From Nocardiopsis terrae (GTDB lineage: Bacteria; Actinomycetota; Actinomycetes; Streptosporangiales; Streptosporangiaceae): a stretch of DNA of 64,000 bases. Position numbers and translations under genes: made by a program. Below the pieces are notes generated by a model that saw nothing but the letters and a program-made list of their open reading frames with translations, searched no databases and had not been told where the DNA came from. This document shows positions 51,798 through 59,339 of this stretch, piece after piece; the stretch's first letter is position 1; every line of letters starts with the position of its first letter. The stretch is taken from assembly GCF_014651695.1 (NCBI RefSeq), contig NZ_BMXJ01000001.1, positions 722,944 to 786,943 of the forward strand, read 5' to 3'.

Positions 51798-52507
51798 CGC
51801 CCCACCTCGCTCAGGCGCCCTCCCCGCAGGTGGAACAGGTGGTCGCTGCGCTCGGACAGGTCCCGGTCGTGGGTGACCACCACCAGAGCGCAGCCGCGCT
51901 GGGCGGGCAGGGCGAACAGCAGGTCGGCGACCTTGTCGCGGTTGTCGGGGTCCAGCGCACCGGTCGGCTCGTCCGCCAACAGCAGCGAGGGCTCGGTGAT
52001 CAGGGCCCGGGCCACGGCGGTGCGCTGGTGCTCACCACCGGAGAGTTCGCCGGTGGACTCGGCCGCGGTGGTGACGTCCAGGTCGGCGAGCAGGGCGCGG
52101 GCCCGCTGCACGGCCTCCTCGGCGCCGAGCCCGGCGAGCAGCCCGGCCAGGGCGACGTTGTCCACGGGGGTGAGCTCGGGCAGCAGCTCACCGTCCTGGA
52201 ACACCATGCCGATGTCACGGCTGCGCACCGCGGCCATTTCCCTGCGGCGCATCCGGGTGATCTCGCGTCCGGCGACGCGGATGCTGCCCGAGTCGGGCGC
52301 CGCCAGGCCCATGACGCAGGCCAGCAGGGTGCTCTTGCCGCTGCCGCTGGAACCGGTGACCACGGTCGAGGTGCCGCGGCGGGCACTCAGTTCCGCCTCG
52401 TCCAGCAGCAGGCGGCCTGCGACCGTGTAGCTGACTCCGCTGAGTCGGAGCGGTACCTCCTCCGCAGAGGTGCGGCGCGGGGTCGGTGCGTCGGTGCCGT
52501 GCGGCAT
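51794..52507 (-). CDS. ABC exporter ATPase partner of the 49.6-51.8 kb permease
   Basis: This 237-residue ATPase has Walker A GSSGSGKST, Q-loop GMVFQDGELLPELTPVDNVALAGLLAGLG, signature LSGGEHQRTAVARAL, Walker B LLLADEPTGALDPDNRD and H-loop VVVTHDRDLSERSDHLFHLRGG, a standard LolD/MacB set. GGAGAAG 5 nt upstream decides ATG 52507 over a longer frame reaching 52687. It is first in a two-gene minus-strand operon that starts next to the phosphonate cluster. Export of, or resistance to, that product is possible but not shown. Confidence 0.88.
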   Translation of the reverse strand: MPHGTDAPTPRRTSAEEVPLRLSGVSYTVAGRLLLDEAELSARRGTSTVVTGSSGSGKSTLLACVMGLAAPDSGSIRVAGREITRMRRREMAAVRSRDIGMVFQDGELLPELTPVDNVALAGLLAGLGAEEAVQRARALLADLDVTTAAESTGELSGGEHQRTAVARALITEPSLLLADEPTGALDPDNRDKVADLLFALPAQRGCALVVVTHDRDLSERSDHLFHLRGGRLSEVGR

Positions 52508-53420
52508 GTGTTCTTCTCCGGGCAGGTCTTCTCGCCATGAAACAAAGCATCTGATCAGGCTGCGACGGACCCTGGCACAGGGACCGGAGAGAAACAAAAC
52601 GAGTACGCCCCGGCAGGCGCACGGAAGCTTCGTTGACGCACTTGGAGGGGGTGGGGCTGGATCCGGCCACCGAGCCGGTGATGGCACCGGAGGACCCGCG
52701 GTGGCCTCCGTCCAGGAATGGGCCGAACGCTACGCGGGCAAACGGCGCTCGCACATCCCCACCACAGCTGATCCGTTTCCTCGACAGGATCGCCCTCCGC
52801 CTCGATGAAACATCCCAGGTGGACATGGCCCTCGGGGAAGGCGCCAGAGAACGCGGTGCTGAGTCGCACTTGATCGACCCCCGCCCGGTCCGGGTCCGCC
52901 TACGTATGACTGGAGACCTCGCCCCCCTTTTCGGGTGCGGACCGCGTACGTGTTCATGTCCCCGTCCTGTCACTACCGCCGACCAGTCTGAATAAATGCA
53001 ATTTGCATGCACCCGATCACACTTTGTGATTCCCTTGCGGCCTCGAGTCGGGCGGCAGCGGGCGCCCGACACTCCTACATGCCGTGGACGATGCTCTGAG
53101 TCGGTCGGACGTGCATATTCCATGGCACGCTTCTGTCCTCACATCAGCAACACCCACCTCAAATGTCACTGCCGCCGTGCTGGCGTGGCCTGCATGTGGC
53201 CAGGGTCCCGTTGCGACCATAAGCTCACGTGATCCTTTCGGTGGGCCGGATCGGGCGTGAGTCAGCCCGCCCTTCCACGGTCGCGACTGCGGTGTCCGCA
53301 TCATGCCATGCATTAACAGGACACTATGGGAGCCTTGCCCATTCCGCTCTCCTGGTGAAAACATCAATCCCGGATGGGCCCAGTGCCGTGCCCTTGGAAA
53401 ATATTCACAAAAATGGGTGG
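52508..53420. other. ~0.9-kb region without a recognisable gene
   Basis: Both strands have only short frames of odd composition, for example a 120-codon plus frame at 52633-52995 with SPPQLIRFLDRIALRLDE and a minus frame at 52555-52869. None has a ribosome-binding site plus recognisable motifs. The region is richer in A/T than the flanking genes, especially 52980-53420. It must include the promoters of the minus-strand ABC pair and, toward its right end, the phosphonate operon. It may also be debris from an old insertion; I saw no terminal inverted repeats. Confidence 0.45.
52996..53008. promoter_or_regulatory. 13-bp palindrome, possible operator
   Basis: ATGCAA-T-TTGCAT at 52996-53008 is a perfect dyad in AT-rich DNA, about 490 bp from the ABC gene and 420 bp from the operon side. 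It stands out against the GC-rich background. The binding factor is unknown. Confidence 0.4.
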
Positions 53421-53426
53421 TTGGAC

Positions 53427-53603
53427 TTGAGGCGTGGGCTGAACACTTTTCTTATTGCTGCTGTTCTGGCGATTTTTGCATCCAGTCAGCATGTAGATTC
53501 CAATTCTTCGGACCTCCCGCACGGGGGCGAGGCCGAAGGCGCTTTCCCCCTGGAGACTCCGAGGCAGATCAGCATCTTTCCCGACGACACGGGATGGAAC
53601 TAG
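53427..53603 (+). CDS. Possible 58-residue secreted peptide upstream of the phosphonate operon
   Basis: TTG 53427 with GGTGG 6 nt before it opens a frame of 58 codons: a basic start (LRRGLN), a hydrophobic core (TFLIAAVLAIFASSQ) like a signal peptide, then an acidic/polar mature part ending PRQISIFPDDTGWN. It ends 30 nt before the first phosphonate gene, on the same strand. The frame continues upstream without a stop to 53229, so the start is uncertain. Composition and position make it plausible, but it lacks family evidence. It could be a chance frame. Confidence 0.35.
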   Translation: MRRGLNTFLIAAVLAIFASSQHVDSNSSDLPHGGEAEGAFPLETPRQISIFPDDTGWN

Positions 53604-53633
53604 GAGCTGTGCTTTGTTTGGTGATTCTGAATT

Positions 53634-54173
53634 ATGGTCATGAATTTAACCGCGGACTTACCGGGGGGGCAGTTGCTGGATTCTAAGAATGTCGCGCAAG
53701 AGGTTGTCGAGGGGTTCTTCGAGGCTGGATTCAGGAGTTTTACGGGGGTTCCGTGCTCGCTTCTCAAGGGCCTGTTCCGAATCCTGGAGGACGCGTCAAC
53801 GCCCGCCCGCTATGTCCCAGCACCACGTGAGGACTCCGCACTCGGCGTGGCTTCCGGGCTGGCCGTGGCCGGGGAACGTCCGGTCGTCATGATGCAGAAC
53901 TCCGGTCTCGGCTACTCCCTCAACGTCCTCACCTCCTTCAACCTCATATACGACGTTCACATGCCGCTTATCGTCAGCTGGCGGGGCCATGGTGGGAACG
54001 ATGCCGTCGAGCACGATGTGATCGGACGAGAACTGACCAATCTCCTGGATGTCTTCGGCCTGGCCTGGACCGTTCTCGACCCGGAGAATCCCCGGGCATC
54101 GGTCGAGGCGTGTCTGAAGGACCACGACGATGGACGCAGGACCTCGGTGCTCATCGTCCGTGAGGGGGTCTGA
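53634..54173 (+). CDS. Phosphonopyruvate (or sulfopyruvate) decarboxylase, alpha (pyrimidine-binding) subunit
   Basis: This 179-residue ThDP-enzyme half includes EVVEGFFEAGFRSFTGVPCSLLKGLFRIL, then APREDSALGVASGLAVAGERPVVMMQNSGLGYSLNVLTSFNLIYDVHMPLIVSWRGHGGNDAVEHDVIGRE. These are the N-terminal-domain blocks of phosphonopyruvate decarboxylase, including the catalytic Glu region (PREDSAL) and the MQNSGLGYS and SWRGHGG motifs. The beta half is encoded right after, as in ComD/ComE or split Ppd enzymes. With the nearby PEP mutase, phosphonopyruvate is the natural substrate, giving phosphonoacetaldehyde and driving the unfavourable mutase step. Sulfopyruvate decarboxylase is the alternative by family. 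Starts at 53634 and 53640 are both possible. Confidence 0.88.
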   Translation: MVMNLTADLPGGQLLDSKNVAQEVVEGFFEAGFRSFTGVPCSLLKGLFRILEDASTPARYVPAPREDSALGVASGLAVAGERPVVMMQNSGLGYSLNVLTSFNLIYDVHMPLIVSWRGHGGNDAVEHDVIGRELTNLLDVFGLAWTVLDPENPRASVEACLKDHDDGRRTSVLIVREGV

Positions 54174-54175
54174 GC

Positions 54176-54754
54176 GTGCTCGACATACGCGAAGCCATCC
54201 ACGTCCTCCTGTCGGGCGCGCCATCCGCCGTCTGCGTGACGACGTGCGGGTTCATCACCCGTGATGCGTATGGGGCTGCCGACCGGGACGGCAACTTCTA
54301 CCTGGTCGGCTCCATGGGTATGGCCGCTCCGGTGGGCCTGGGTATCGCACTGGCCCGACCCGAGCGTCAGGTGATCGTCCTCGACGGGGACGGCTCCTTC
54401 GCCATGAACCCGGGCTGCCTACCGATGATCGCGGGGCAGCGGCCAAACCTCGTACACGTCGTTCTCGACAACGCCGCGCACGAGAGCACCGGCGGCCAGC
54501 GCACCTCACCCCTCGGTGACCCCGTCGCCCTCGCCCTCGCCTCCGGCTACACCGCCGCGCACGCGGTCTCGACGCTGGAGGAACTCCGCGGCATCGACCT
54601 GACCGGTTCCCCCGCCCTTCTGCACGTGCGCTGTGAGCCGCGCTCGAGGAGACCCGGGCGACGGGTCGAACTCACGCCGCAGCAGCTCGTGGCCCGGTTC
54701 CGCCGTGGCCTCGCCGCCCGCCCTCTCCAGGGAGAGGAAGCCGTTCGATGCTGA
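54176..54754 (+). CDS. Phosphonopyruvate (or sulfopyruvate) decarboxylase, beta (ThDP-binding) subunit
   Basis: This 192-residue C-terminal half contains GSMGMAAPVGLGIALARPERQVIVLDGDGSFAMNPGCLPMIAGQRPNLVHVVLDNAAHESTGGQRT, the ThDP/Mg motif GDG-x(~27)-N that binds the diphosphate. The start is GTG 54176, 3 nt past the alpha stop, with GAGGGGG 7 nt upstream. The C-terminus is short and basic (RRGLAARPLQGEE). It forms a heteromer with the alpha subunit and would act in the cytosol. Confidence 0.88.
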   Translation: MLDIREAIHVLLSGAPSAVCVTTCGFITRDAYGAADRDGNFYLVGSMGMAAPVGLGIALARPERQVIVLDGDGSFAMNPGCLPMIAGQRPNLVHVVLDNAAHESTGGQRTSPLGDPVALALASGYTAAHAVSTLEELRGIDLTGSPALLHVRCEPRSRRPGRRVELTPQQLVARFRRGLAARPLQGEEAVRC

Positions 54755-55758
54755 AACCCACTCTGCTGGACTGCACACTCCGCGATGGCGGCAACCAGAA
54801 CGACTGGCGCTTCACCGCGGCTGACGTCCAGACCATTGTGAGCACACTCGACTCCGCAGAAGTCGACGTCATCGAGGTCGGATACCGGGGAGGTTCGGGA
54901 AGTCGTCACAGCCCCACAGCGGGAGCCTCCGCGCACTGTTCCCCCGAGTACCTGGCGGCATTGCCGGTCACCAAGCACGCGGAGCTGGCCGTCATGGTCG
55001 TACCGTCCGTGTGCCCTGTCCTGGCCATGGAGGACCTGCCTGACAGCCCCGTCAGCATGGTGCGCCTCGCCGCCTACCCGTGGAACATGGGTCAGATCCC
55101 CGCTTACATGAACGCCGTACGCTCCATGGGACTGCGGGTCAGCGTGAATCTGATGGCGGTCAGCTACGTCGACGTGCCGCGGCTACGTGAGATCGCCAGG
55201 GAACTGGCCTCCACGCCGCCCGACGTCATGTACGTCGCGGACTCCTTCGGCGCCCTGAACCCCGACAGCCTCCGGGAGCGGGTGGACGTGCTGCTGCACG
55301 AGCTCGACATTCCGGTCGGCGTGCACACACACAACAACCTCGGCCTCGCGGCCGCCAACGCGCTCGCGGCGCTCGACACAGGAGCCACCTGGCTCGACGC
55401 CTCACTGTGCGCCATGGCTCGGGGTGCGGGCAACCTCGCGACGGAGCAGGCCGCCGCCATCCTCTCCTCCTGGCCCAGGTACGCGACCGACGTCCTGCCG
55501 GAGCAGGTGTGCGAGGCCTCGGAATACGTGGCCGAGCGGGTACTGCCGAGGCCGATGGCCGTCCGTCGCGTGGAGATCGCCGCCGGTCTCAACGATCACC
55601 ACTTCTACTACCAGGACCGCGTCGATCGGATCAGCGCCGCCCATGGCCTGGACCCGTGGAGGGTGGGCCGCGCCCTCGGAGCCATCCGGCCGCGCAAGGT
55701 GACGGACGAGGTTGTGGAGCGCGTGTGCCAGAACATGAGCGAAGAGAGTCCCGCATGA
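54748..55758 (+). CDS. DRE-TIM aldolase/lyase (4-hydroxy-2-oxovalerate aldolase/HMGL-like)
   Basis: This 336-residue TIM-barrel enzyme has LLDCTLRDGGNQNDWRF (residues 7-23, metal-binding Asp and DRE-type Arg/Asp-Glu), IEVGYRGG, ADSFGALNP and VGVHTHNNLGLAAANALAALDTGATWLDASLCAMARGAGNLATE, with the HTHNN metal histidines and a GAGN region. These are the marks of the 4-hydroxy-2-oxovalerate aldolase branch more than of alpha-isopropylmalate synthase, since it is shorter and lacks the C-terminal LeuA domain. RhiG of rhizocticin is a homologous kind of aldolase. It overlaps the previous gene by 7 nt. Inference: it adds a C3 unit (pyruvate or oxaloacetate) to phosphonoacetaldehyde. Confidence 0.85.
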   Translation: MLKPTLLDCTLRDGGNQNDWRFTAADVQTIVSTLDSAEVDVIEVGYRGGSGSRHSPTAGASAHCSPEYLAALPVTKHAELAVMVVPSVCPVLAMEDLPDSPVSMVRLAAYPWNMGQIPAYMNAVRSMGLRVSVNLMAVSYVDVPRLREIARELASTPPDVMYVADSFGALNPDSLRERVDVLLHELDIPVGVHTHNNLGLAAANALAALDTGATWLDASLCAMARGAGNLATEQAAAILSSWPRYATDVLPEQVCEASEYVAERVLPRPMAVRRVEIAAGLNDHHFYYQDRVDRISAAHGLDPWRVGRALGAIRPRKVTDEVVERVCQNMSEESPA

Positions 55759-56663
55759 GCCAGAAGAACACAGCCTCCCCCGCGCGGCGTCTGCTCGACG
55801 CGCTCCGGGGACCCCAGCTGACCCGGGCGATGGGCGCCCACAACCCTTTGAGCGCCCGTTTGGCGGAGGAAGCCGGATTCGACGTGATCTGGTCGAGCGG
55901 CCTGGAGATCTCCGCTGCCGCGGGCCTGCCCGACGCCAACATCCTCAGCATGCCGGACTGCCTGCGGGCGGCCACGGACATGGCCGCGGCCCTGTCGGTT
56001 CCCGTACTCGCGGACTGTGACTCGGGGTTCGGCAACGTCAACAACGTCCTGCACATGATCCGTTCGTACGAGGCCCGGGGCGTCGCCGGTGTCTGCATCG
56101 AGGACAAGCAGTTCCCCAAACTCAACAGCTTCGTCGAAGGCGATCAGGAACTGGCGCCCATCGACGACTTCGCCGGAAAGATCCGCGCGGCCACCGAATG
56201 CCGTGAGGAACTCGTCGTCATCGCCAGACTGGAGGCCCTGATCTCCGGCCAAGGCATGGACGAGGCACTGAGGCGTGCCGAGATCTATGAAAGGGCGGGC
56301 GCGGACGCATTGCTGATCCACTCCAAGCTCTCCGAGCCGGACGAGGTGTTCGCCTTCCGGGAGGCCTACGACGGCGATCTGCCAGTGGTCGTCGTGCCGA
56401 CCACCTACCACAGGGTGACGGTGGCGGAACTTCGTCAGCGCGGCTTCGCCATGGCGATCTACGCCAACCACTCCTTGCGCAGCTCCATCCACGCGATGCG
56501 CGGGACTCTGCGTCGTATCCTCCAGGACGGGACGACCCTCCACGTGGAGCCCGACATAGCTCCGCTCAAGGAAGTCTTCGACCTCCAGGGCGTGCACCAG
56601 ATGCTGGACAGGCAGAGCCACTACGAGGCCGCTGGCCGTGAACTCGCGGAGGTGGAGCGGTGA
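55755..56663 (+). CDS. pepM: Phosphoenolpyruvate phosphomutase
   Basis: This 302-residue enzyme makes phosphonopyruvate from PEP, the entry to most C-P natural products. The diagnostic EDKxxxxxNS motif is present at residues 116-125 (EDKQFPKLNS). Other family blocks: IWSSGLEISAAAGLPDANI with the Asp/Asn loop, VLADCDSGFGN (Mg-ligand Asp), VIARLEALISGQGMDEALRRAEIYERAGADALLIHSK and VVPTTYH. The motif separates it from isocitrate lyase- and oxaloacetate-hydrolase-like relatives. ATGA overlaps with both neighbours tie it to the decarboxylase/aldolase genes and to the HPr-kinase-like gene. Confidence 0.95.
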   Translation: MSQKNTASPARRLLDALRGPQLTRAMGAHNPLSARLAEEAGFDVIWSSGLEISAAAGLPDANILSMPDCLRAATDMAAALSVPVLADCDSGFGNVNNVLHMIRSYEARGVAGVCIEDKQFPKLNSFVEGDQELAPIDDFAGKIRAATECREELVVIARLEALISGQGMDEALRRAEIYERAGADALLIHSKLSEPDEVFAFREAYDGDLPVVVVPTTYHRVTVAELRQRGFAMAIYANHSLRSSIHAMRGTLRRILQDGTTLHVEPDIAPLKEVFDLQGVHQMLDRQSHYEAAGRELAEVER

Positions 56664-57775
56664 CGGTACCGACACTGGCCGGAACGCTGCGCCTCTCGTT
56701 TCTCGACACCGCGCTGGACATACGCTCCGAACCAGGCGCTCATGTGGAGGAGGCACTGCGCTTCCTGGAGACGCACCTCCTGGTGGAACCCTTGTCCGAG
56801 GAGACCGACGCCCCGCCTCCGTTGGCCACCCTGTACGTGGCAGCCAAGCCATCCGCGCGGCACTCGCCGTCGGATGAGGCCGCGTGGGAGCCGATCCACG
56901 TGCGCAAGAGCGCAAGCGACTTCTTCACCATCCCCGCCCGGCGGACCAGCGAGGCAGGCCGGGAGTACGTCCACTGCACCAGGACCGGAACCCTCTTCGC
57001 CTTCGACCGCCAGGCCGGGAGGATCGACGTGGCAATGGGTCCTTCAGGGGCGCTGGACCTCATCGAACTACTTCGTGACCTGTTCCTGAAGGACCAGGAG
57101 AACCGGGGCGCCGCCGTACTGCACGCCACCTGCGCCCATCGGGACGGGGGCGCCGTCCTCGTCACCGGGGCCAAGGGCGCGGGCAAGAGCACGATCCTGC
57201 TGGAGCTGGTGGAGCGGTTCGGCCATCAGGTGATGAGCGGGGACAAGACCGTGCTGCGCCTCGAGGCGGACGGGACGGTACTGGCCGCGGGCTGGCCCGA
57301 CTACCCGCACCTGGGCTACGGCACCATCGCCAAGTACCCGGGGCTGCGTGAGATCGCCGGTATCGGCGATAACTACACGCCTCCTGCTGATCACGCCTTC
57401 TCTCCCACCGGCAAGTTCGCGGTCGATCCCCGGCGTTTCCGGGAGCGCTTCCCCAACGCACCTCGGGGCCTCCGAGTCCCGATCGCCGCCGTCGTGCATC
57501 CCGCGATCGGCCCTGCCGGGTCCACTGTGTTGGAGCCCTACCAGGACGGCGACGACGCTCACGCGGCCGTACTCGCGGACAACGTCGAATCCGCCTTCGA
57601 CGGCGCCAACTCGGGGTGGCACCGGTTCATCGACGACGGACGCGCCGCACACGCGCGAACACGCGAGCGAATCGTGCGGGAGCTGGCGGGGCACCCTGCC
57701 TGGACCCTGCGGGGTCCGGGGGACCTCACCCCCGAGGGGACACCCGCACTGATCGTGAGGGGAGCGGGCGGATGA
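56660..57775 (+). CDS. HPr-kinase/PEP-carboxykinase-like P-loop protein in a phosphonate operon
   Basis: This 371-residue protein has a less conserved N-terminal ~150 residues (LSFLDTALDIRSEPGAHVEEALRFLETHLLV ... RKSASDFFTIPARR). A C-terminal domain follows with P-loop VTGAKGAGKSTILLELVERFG (~168-188), QVMSGDKTVLRLEADGTVLA with a second-strand Asp/Lys, YPHLGYGTIAKYPGLREIAG, FSPTGKFAVDP and VVHPAIG. The plan is that of HPr-Ser kinase-like proteins, also seen as tailoring kinases in lasso-peptide clusters, not true HprK. GTGA overlaps pepM, and ATGA leads into the YjbQ-like gene. The target could be a serine-bearing carrier, peptide or small molecule. This is a novelty in a phosphonate setting as far as I know. 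Confidence 0.78.
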   Translation: MTVPTLAGTLRLSFLDTALDIRSEPGAHVEEALRFLETHLLVEPLSEETDAPPPLATLYVAAKPSARHSPSDEAAWEPIHVRKSASDFFTIPARRTSEAGREYVHCTRTGTLFAFDRQAGRIDVAMGPSGALDLIELLRDLFLKDQENRGAAVLHATCAHRDGGAVLVTGAKGAGKSTILLELVERFGHQVMSGDKTVLRLEADGTVLAAGWPDYPHLGYGTIAKYPGLREIAGIGDNYTPPADHAFSPTGKFAVDPRRFRERFPNAPRGLRVPIAAVVHPAIGPAGSTVLEPYQDGDDAHAAVLADNVESAFDGANSGWHRFIDDGRAAHARTRERIVRELAGHPAWTLRGPGDLTPEGTPALIVRGAGG

Positions 57776-58200
57776 TCGAGCTGGAGGTCCCCAGCACGGG
57801 ACTGAACTCACACTACGATCTCACCGACACGATCGCTGAGCGGCTACGGGAGCGGGGAACAGGAGACGGGCTCGTGGGCGTGTTCGCACGCGGGAGCACC
57901 GTGGGCCTGACCGTCATGCGCTACGAACCCGGAACCGCCCAGGACCTGCTCCACGCACTCGAACGCCTCGCCCCGCATGACGAGGTCCGTTACCTGCACG
58001 AATTGACCACCGGTGACGCCAACGGATTCTCCCACCTGAAGTCGTCACTCCTGGGAACGAGCGTACTGGTCCCCTTCCGTGAGAACGCGCTGGACATGTC
58101 ACCCTCACACCGCGTGGTGCTCTTCGACTTCGACCTCAAGGCGGCCCCCCGCAAGGTGCTGATCGACGCTCCTCACGCGAGGAAGGGAGAATCCCGATGA
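57772..58200 (+). CDS. YjbQ/UPF0047-family protein
   Basis: This 142-residue protein starts at ATG 57772, overlapping the HPrK-like stop by 4 nt, and its own stop overlaps the aminotransferase ATG by 4 nt. The core matches YjbQ: YDLTDTIAERLRERGTGDGLVGVFARGSTVGLTV, LLHALERLAPHDE, SHLKSSLLGTSVLVPF and VVLFDFD. The family trimer has a metal-binding His/Asp site and weak thiamine-phosphate-synthase activity in E. coli; its main role is unknown. Here the usual G-N-S-D-A-H block reads TTGDANGFSHLKSS, so the metal site may be altered. Confidence 0.82.
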   Translation: MIELEVPSTGLNSHYDLTDTIAERLRERGTGDGLVGVFARGSTVGLTVMRYEPGTAQDLLHALERLAPHDEVRYLHELTTGDANGFSHLKSSLLGTSVLVPFRENALDMSPSHRVVLFDFDLKAAPRKVLIDAPHARKGESR

Positions 58201-59339
58201 GACAACGCCTGGCGACCCCCGGTCCCACCGAAGTCCCGCAGAGGTTGTTGCTGGCCGGTGCGCGAGAGATCGTCCATCATCGCTCGACACAGATGGAGGA
58301 ACTCCTCCACGAGGTCAATAGCGGACTGCCTCCCCTGTTCGGTACCACCCGTCCCGTGTACACCATTGCTTCATCCGGAACCGGCGCCATGGAGGCGGCC
58401 GTCGCTAACTGTTTCTCACCCGGCGACGAGGTCCTGGTGGTCTCCAACGGGTACTTCGGTGAACGGTTCCGGGACATCGCCCTTGCCTATGGCCTCGTCC
58501 CGCACGTCGTCGAAAGCGAGTGGGGCACGAGCGCGGACCCGGAACGGGTCGCCGCCTCCTACGCCCGACACCCCGAGGTCAAGGGTGTCCTGGTCGTCCA
58601 CAGCGAGACCTCCACAGGAGTGCTCAACGACGTCGAGGCCATCGGGCGCCTGTTCCGTGACACGGACGTGGTCGTGGTCGTGGACGCGATCAGTGGGTTG
58701 CTGGTGCACACGATGGAGGCCGACGCGTGGGGACTCGACGTCGTGCTAGCGGCTTCGCACAAGGGCTTCATGCTTCCCCCCGGTCTGGCGTTCGTCTCGG
58801 TGTCGGACCGCGCCTGGGCGGCGGTGGAACGCGCGTCAGGGCCGCACTATTACTGGTCCTTCCAGAGGCTCCGGCGCTTCTATCCGATGTCGTCGTCGTC
58901 CCCGGCGGTCTCCCTCGTCCAAGGCCTCAGCGAGTCCTTGAGGCTCCTCACGGAGGAGGGAATGCCCGCCTTCCGCGAGCGCCACGCCCTGCTCGGTCAG
59001 GCGACCGAACACGCCCTGACCGCGCTGGGGTTCGTGCCCTTCGTGCGGGAGCCGCACCGGCGCGGCAATGTCGTCACCTCCGCCCTCGCTCCTGAGGGGA
59101 TCGACACCTCCCGGTTGTTGAAGACCCTCTCCAACCGCCACGGCGTGACCATGACCGGTGGCCAGGCCCACCTGAAGGGCAAGCTCATCAGAGTCGGCCA
59201 CGTGGGGGCAACCGACCCGTTGGACCTGTGCGCGATCATCGCCGCCGTCGAGATGTCCCTGCTCGAGCTCGGCCACCGGTTCTCTCCCGGTTCCGGAGTG
59301 GGCGAGGTCATCCGTACCCACCAGGAGGCGAACGCCTGA
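58197..59339 (+). CDS. Class V PLP aminotransferase (PhnW/AGT-like)
   Basis: This 380-residue enzyme starts like its family (TPGPTEVPQRLLLAGAREIVHHRSTQMEELLHEV), then has the PLP phosphate/ring loop ASSGTGAMEAAVANCF, GYFGERFRDIALAYG, VHSETSTGV, VVDAISGLLVHTM (PLP-N1 Asp) and the Schiff-base Lys in ASHKGFMLPPGLAF. The same plan covers alanine-glyoxylate, serine-pyruvate and 2-aminoethylphosphonate aminotransferases. In this operon a phosphono-aldehyde or phosphono-2-oxoacid is the likely acceptor, giving 2-AEP or a longer aminophosphonate. ATGA overlaps on both sides mark it as part of the same transcript. Confidence 0.88.
   Translation: MRQRLATPGPTEVPQRLLLAGAREIVHHRSTQMEELLHEVNSGLPPLFGTTRPVYTIASSGTGAMEAAVANCFSPGDEVLVVSNGYFGERFRDIALAYGLVPHVVESEWGTSADPERVAASYARHPEVKGVLVVHSETSTGVLNDVEAIGRLFRDTDVVVVVDAISGLLVHTMEADAWGLDVVLAASHKGFMLPPGLAFVSVSDRAWAAVERASGPHYYWSFQRLRRFYPMSSSSPAVSLVQGLSESLRLLTEEGMPAFRERHALLGQATEHALTALGFVPFVREPHRRGNVVTSALAPEGIDTSRLLKTLSNRHGVTMTGGQAHLKGKLIRVGHVGATDPLDLCAIIAAVEMSLLELGHRFSPGSGVGEVIRTHQEANA

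Noticed and set aside
52508..53420. A degenerate transposase or phage integrase
   Set aside because: No DDE motif, terminal inverted repeats or target duplication could be seen.
53634..54754. Sulfopyruvate decarboxylase (coenzyme M pathway) for the split ThDP enzyme
   Set aside because: The family allows it, but the PEP mutase and aldolase next door fit phosphonopyruvate better; it stays as an alternative.
54748..55758. 2-phosphonomethylmalate synthase (FrbC-like) for the DRE-TIM enzyme
   Set aside because: It is too short and lacks the LeuA-type C-terminal domain; the sequence is nearer to 4-hydroxy-2-oxovalerate aldolases.
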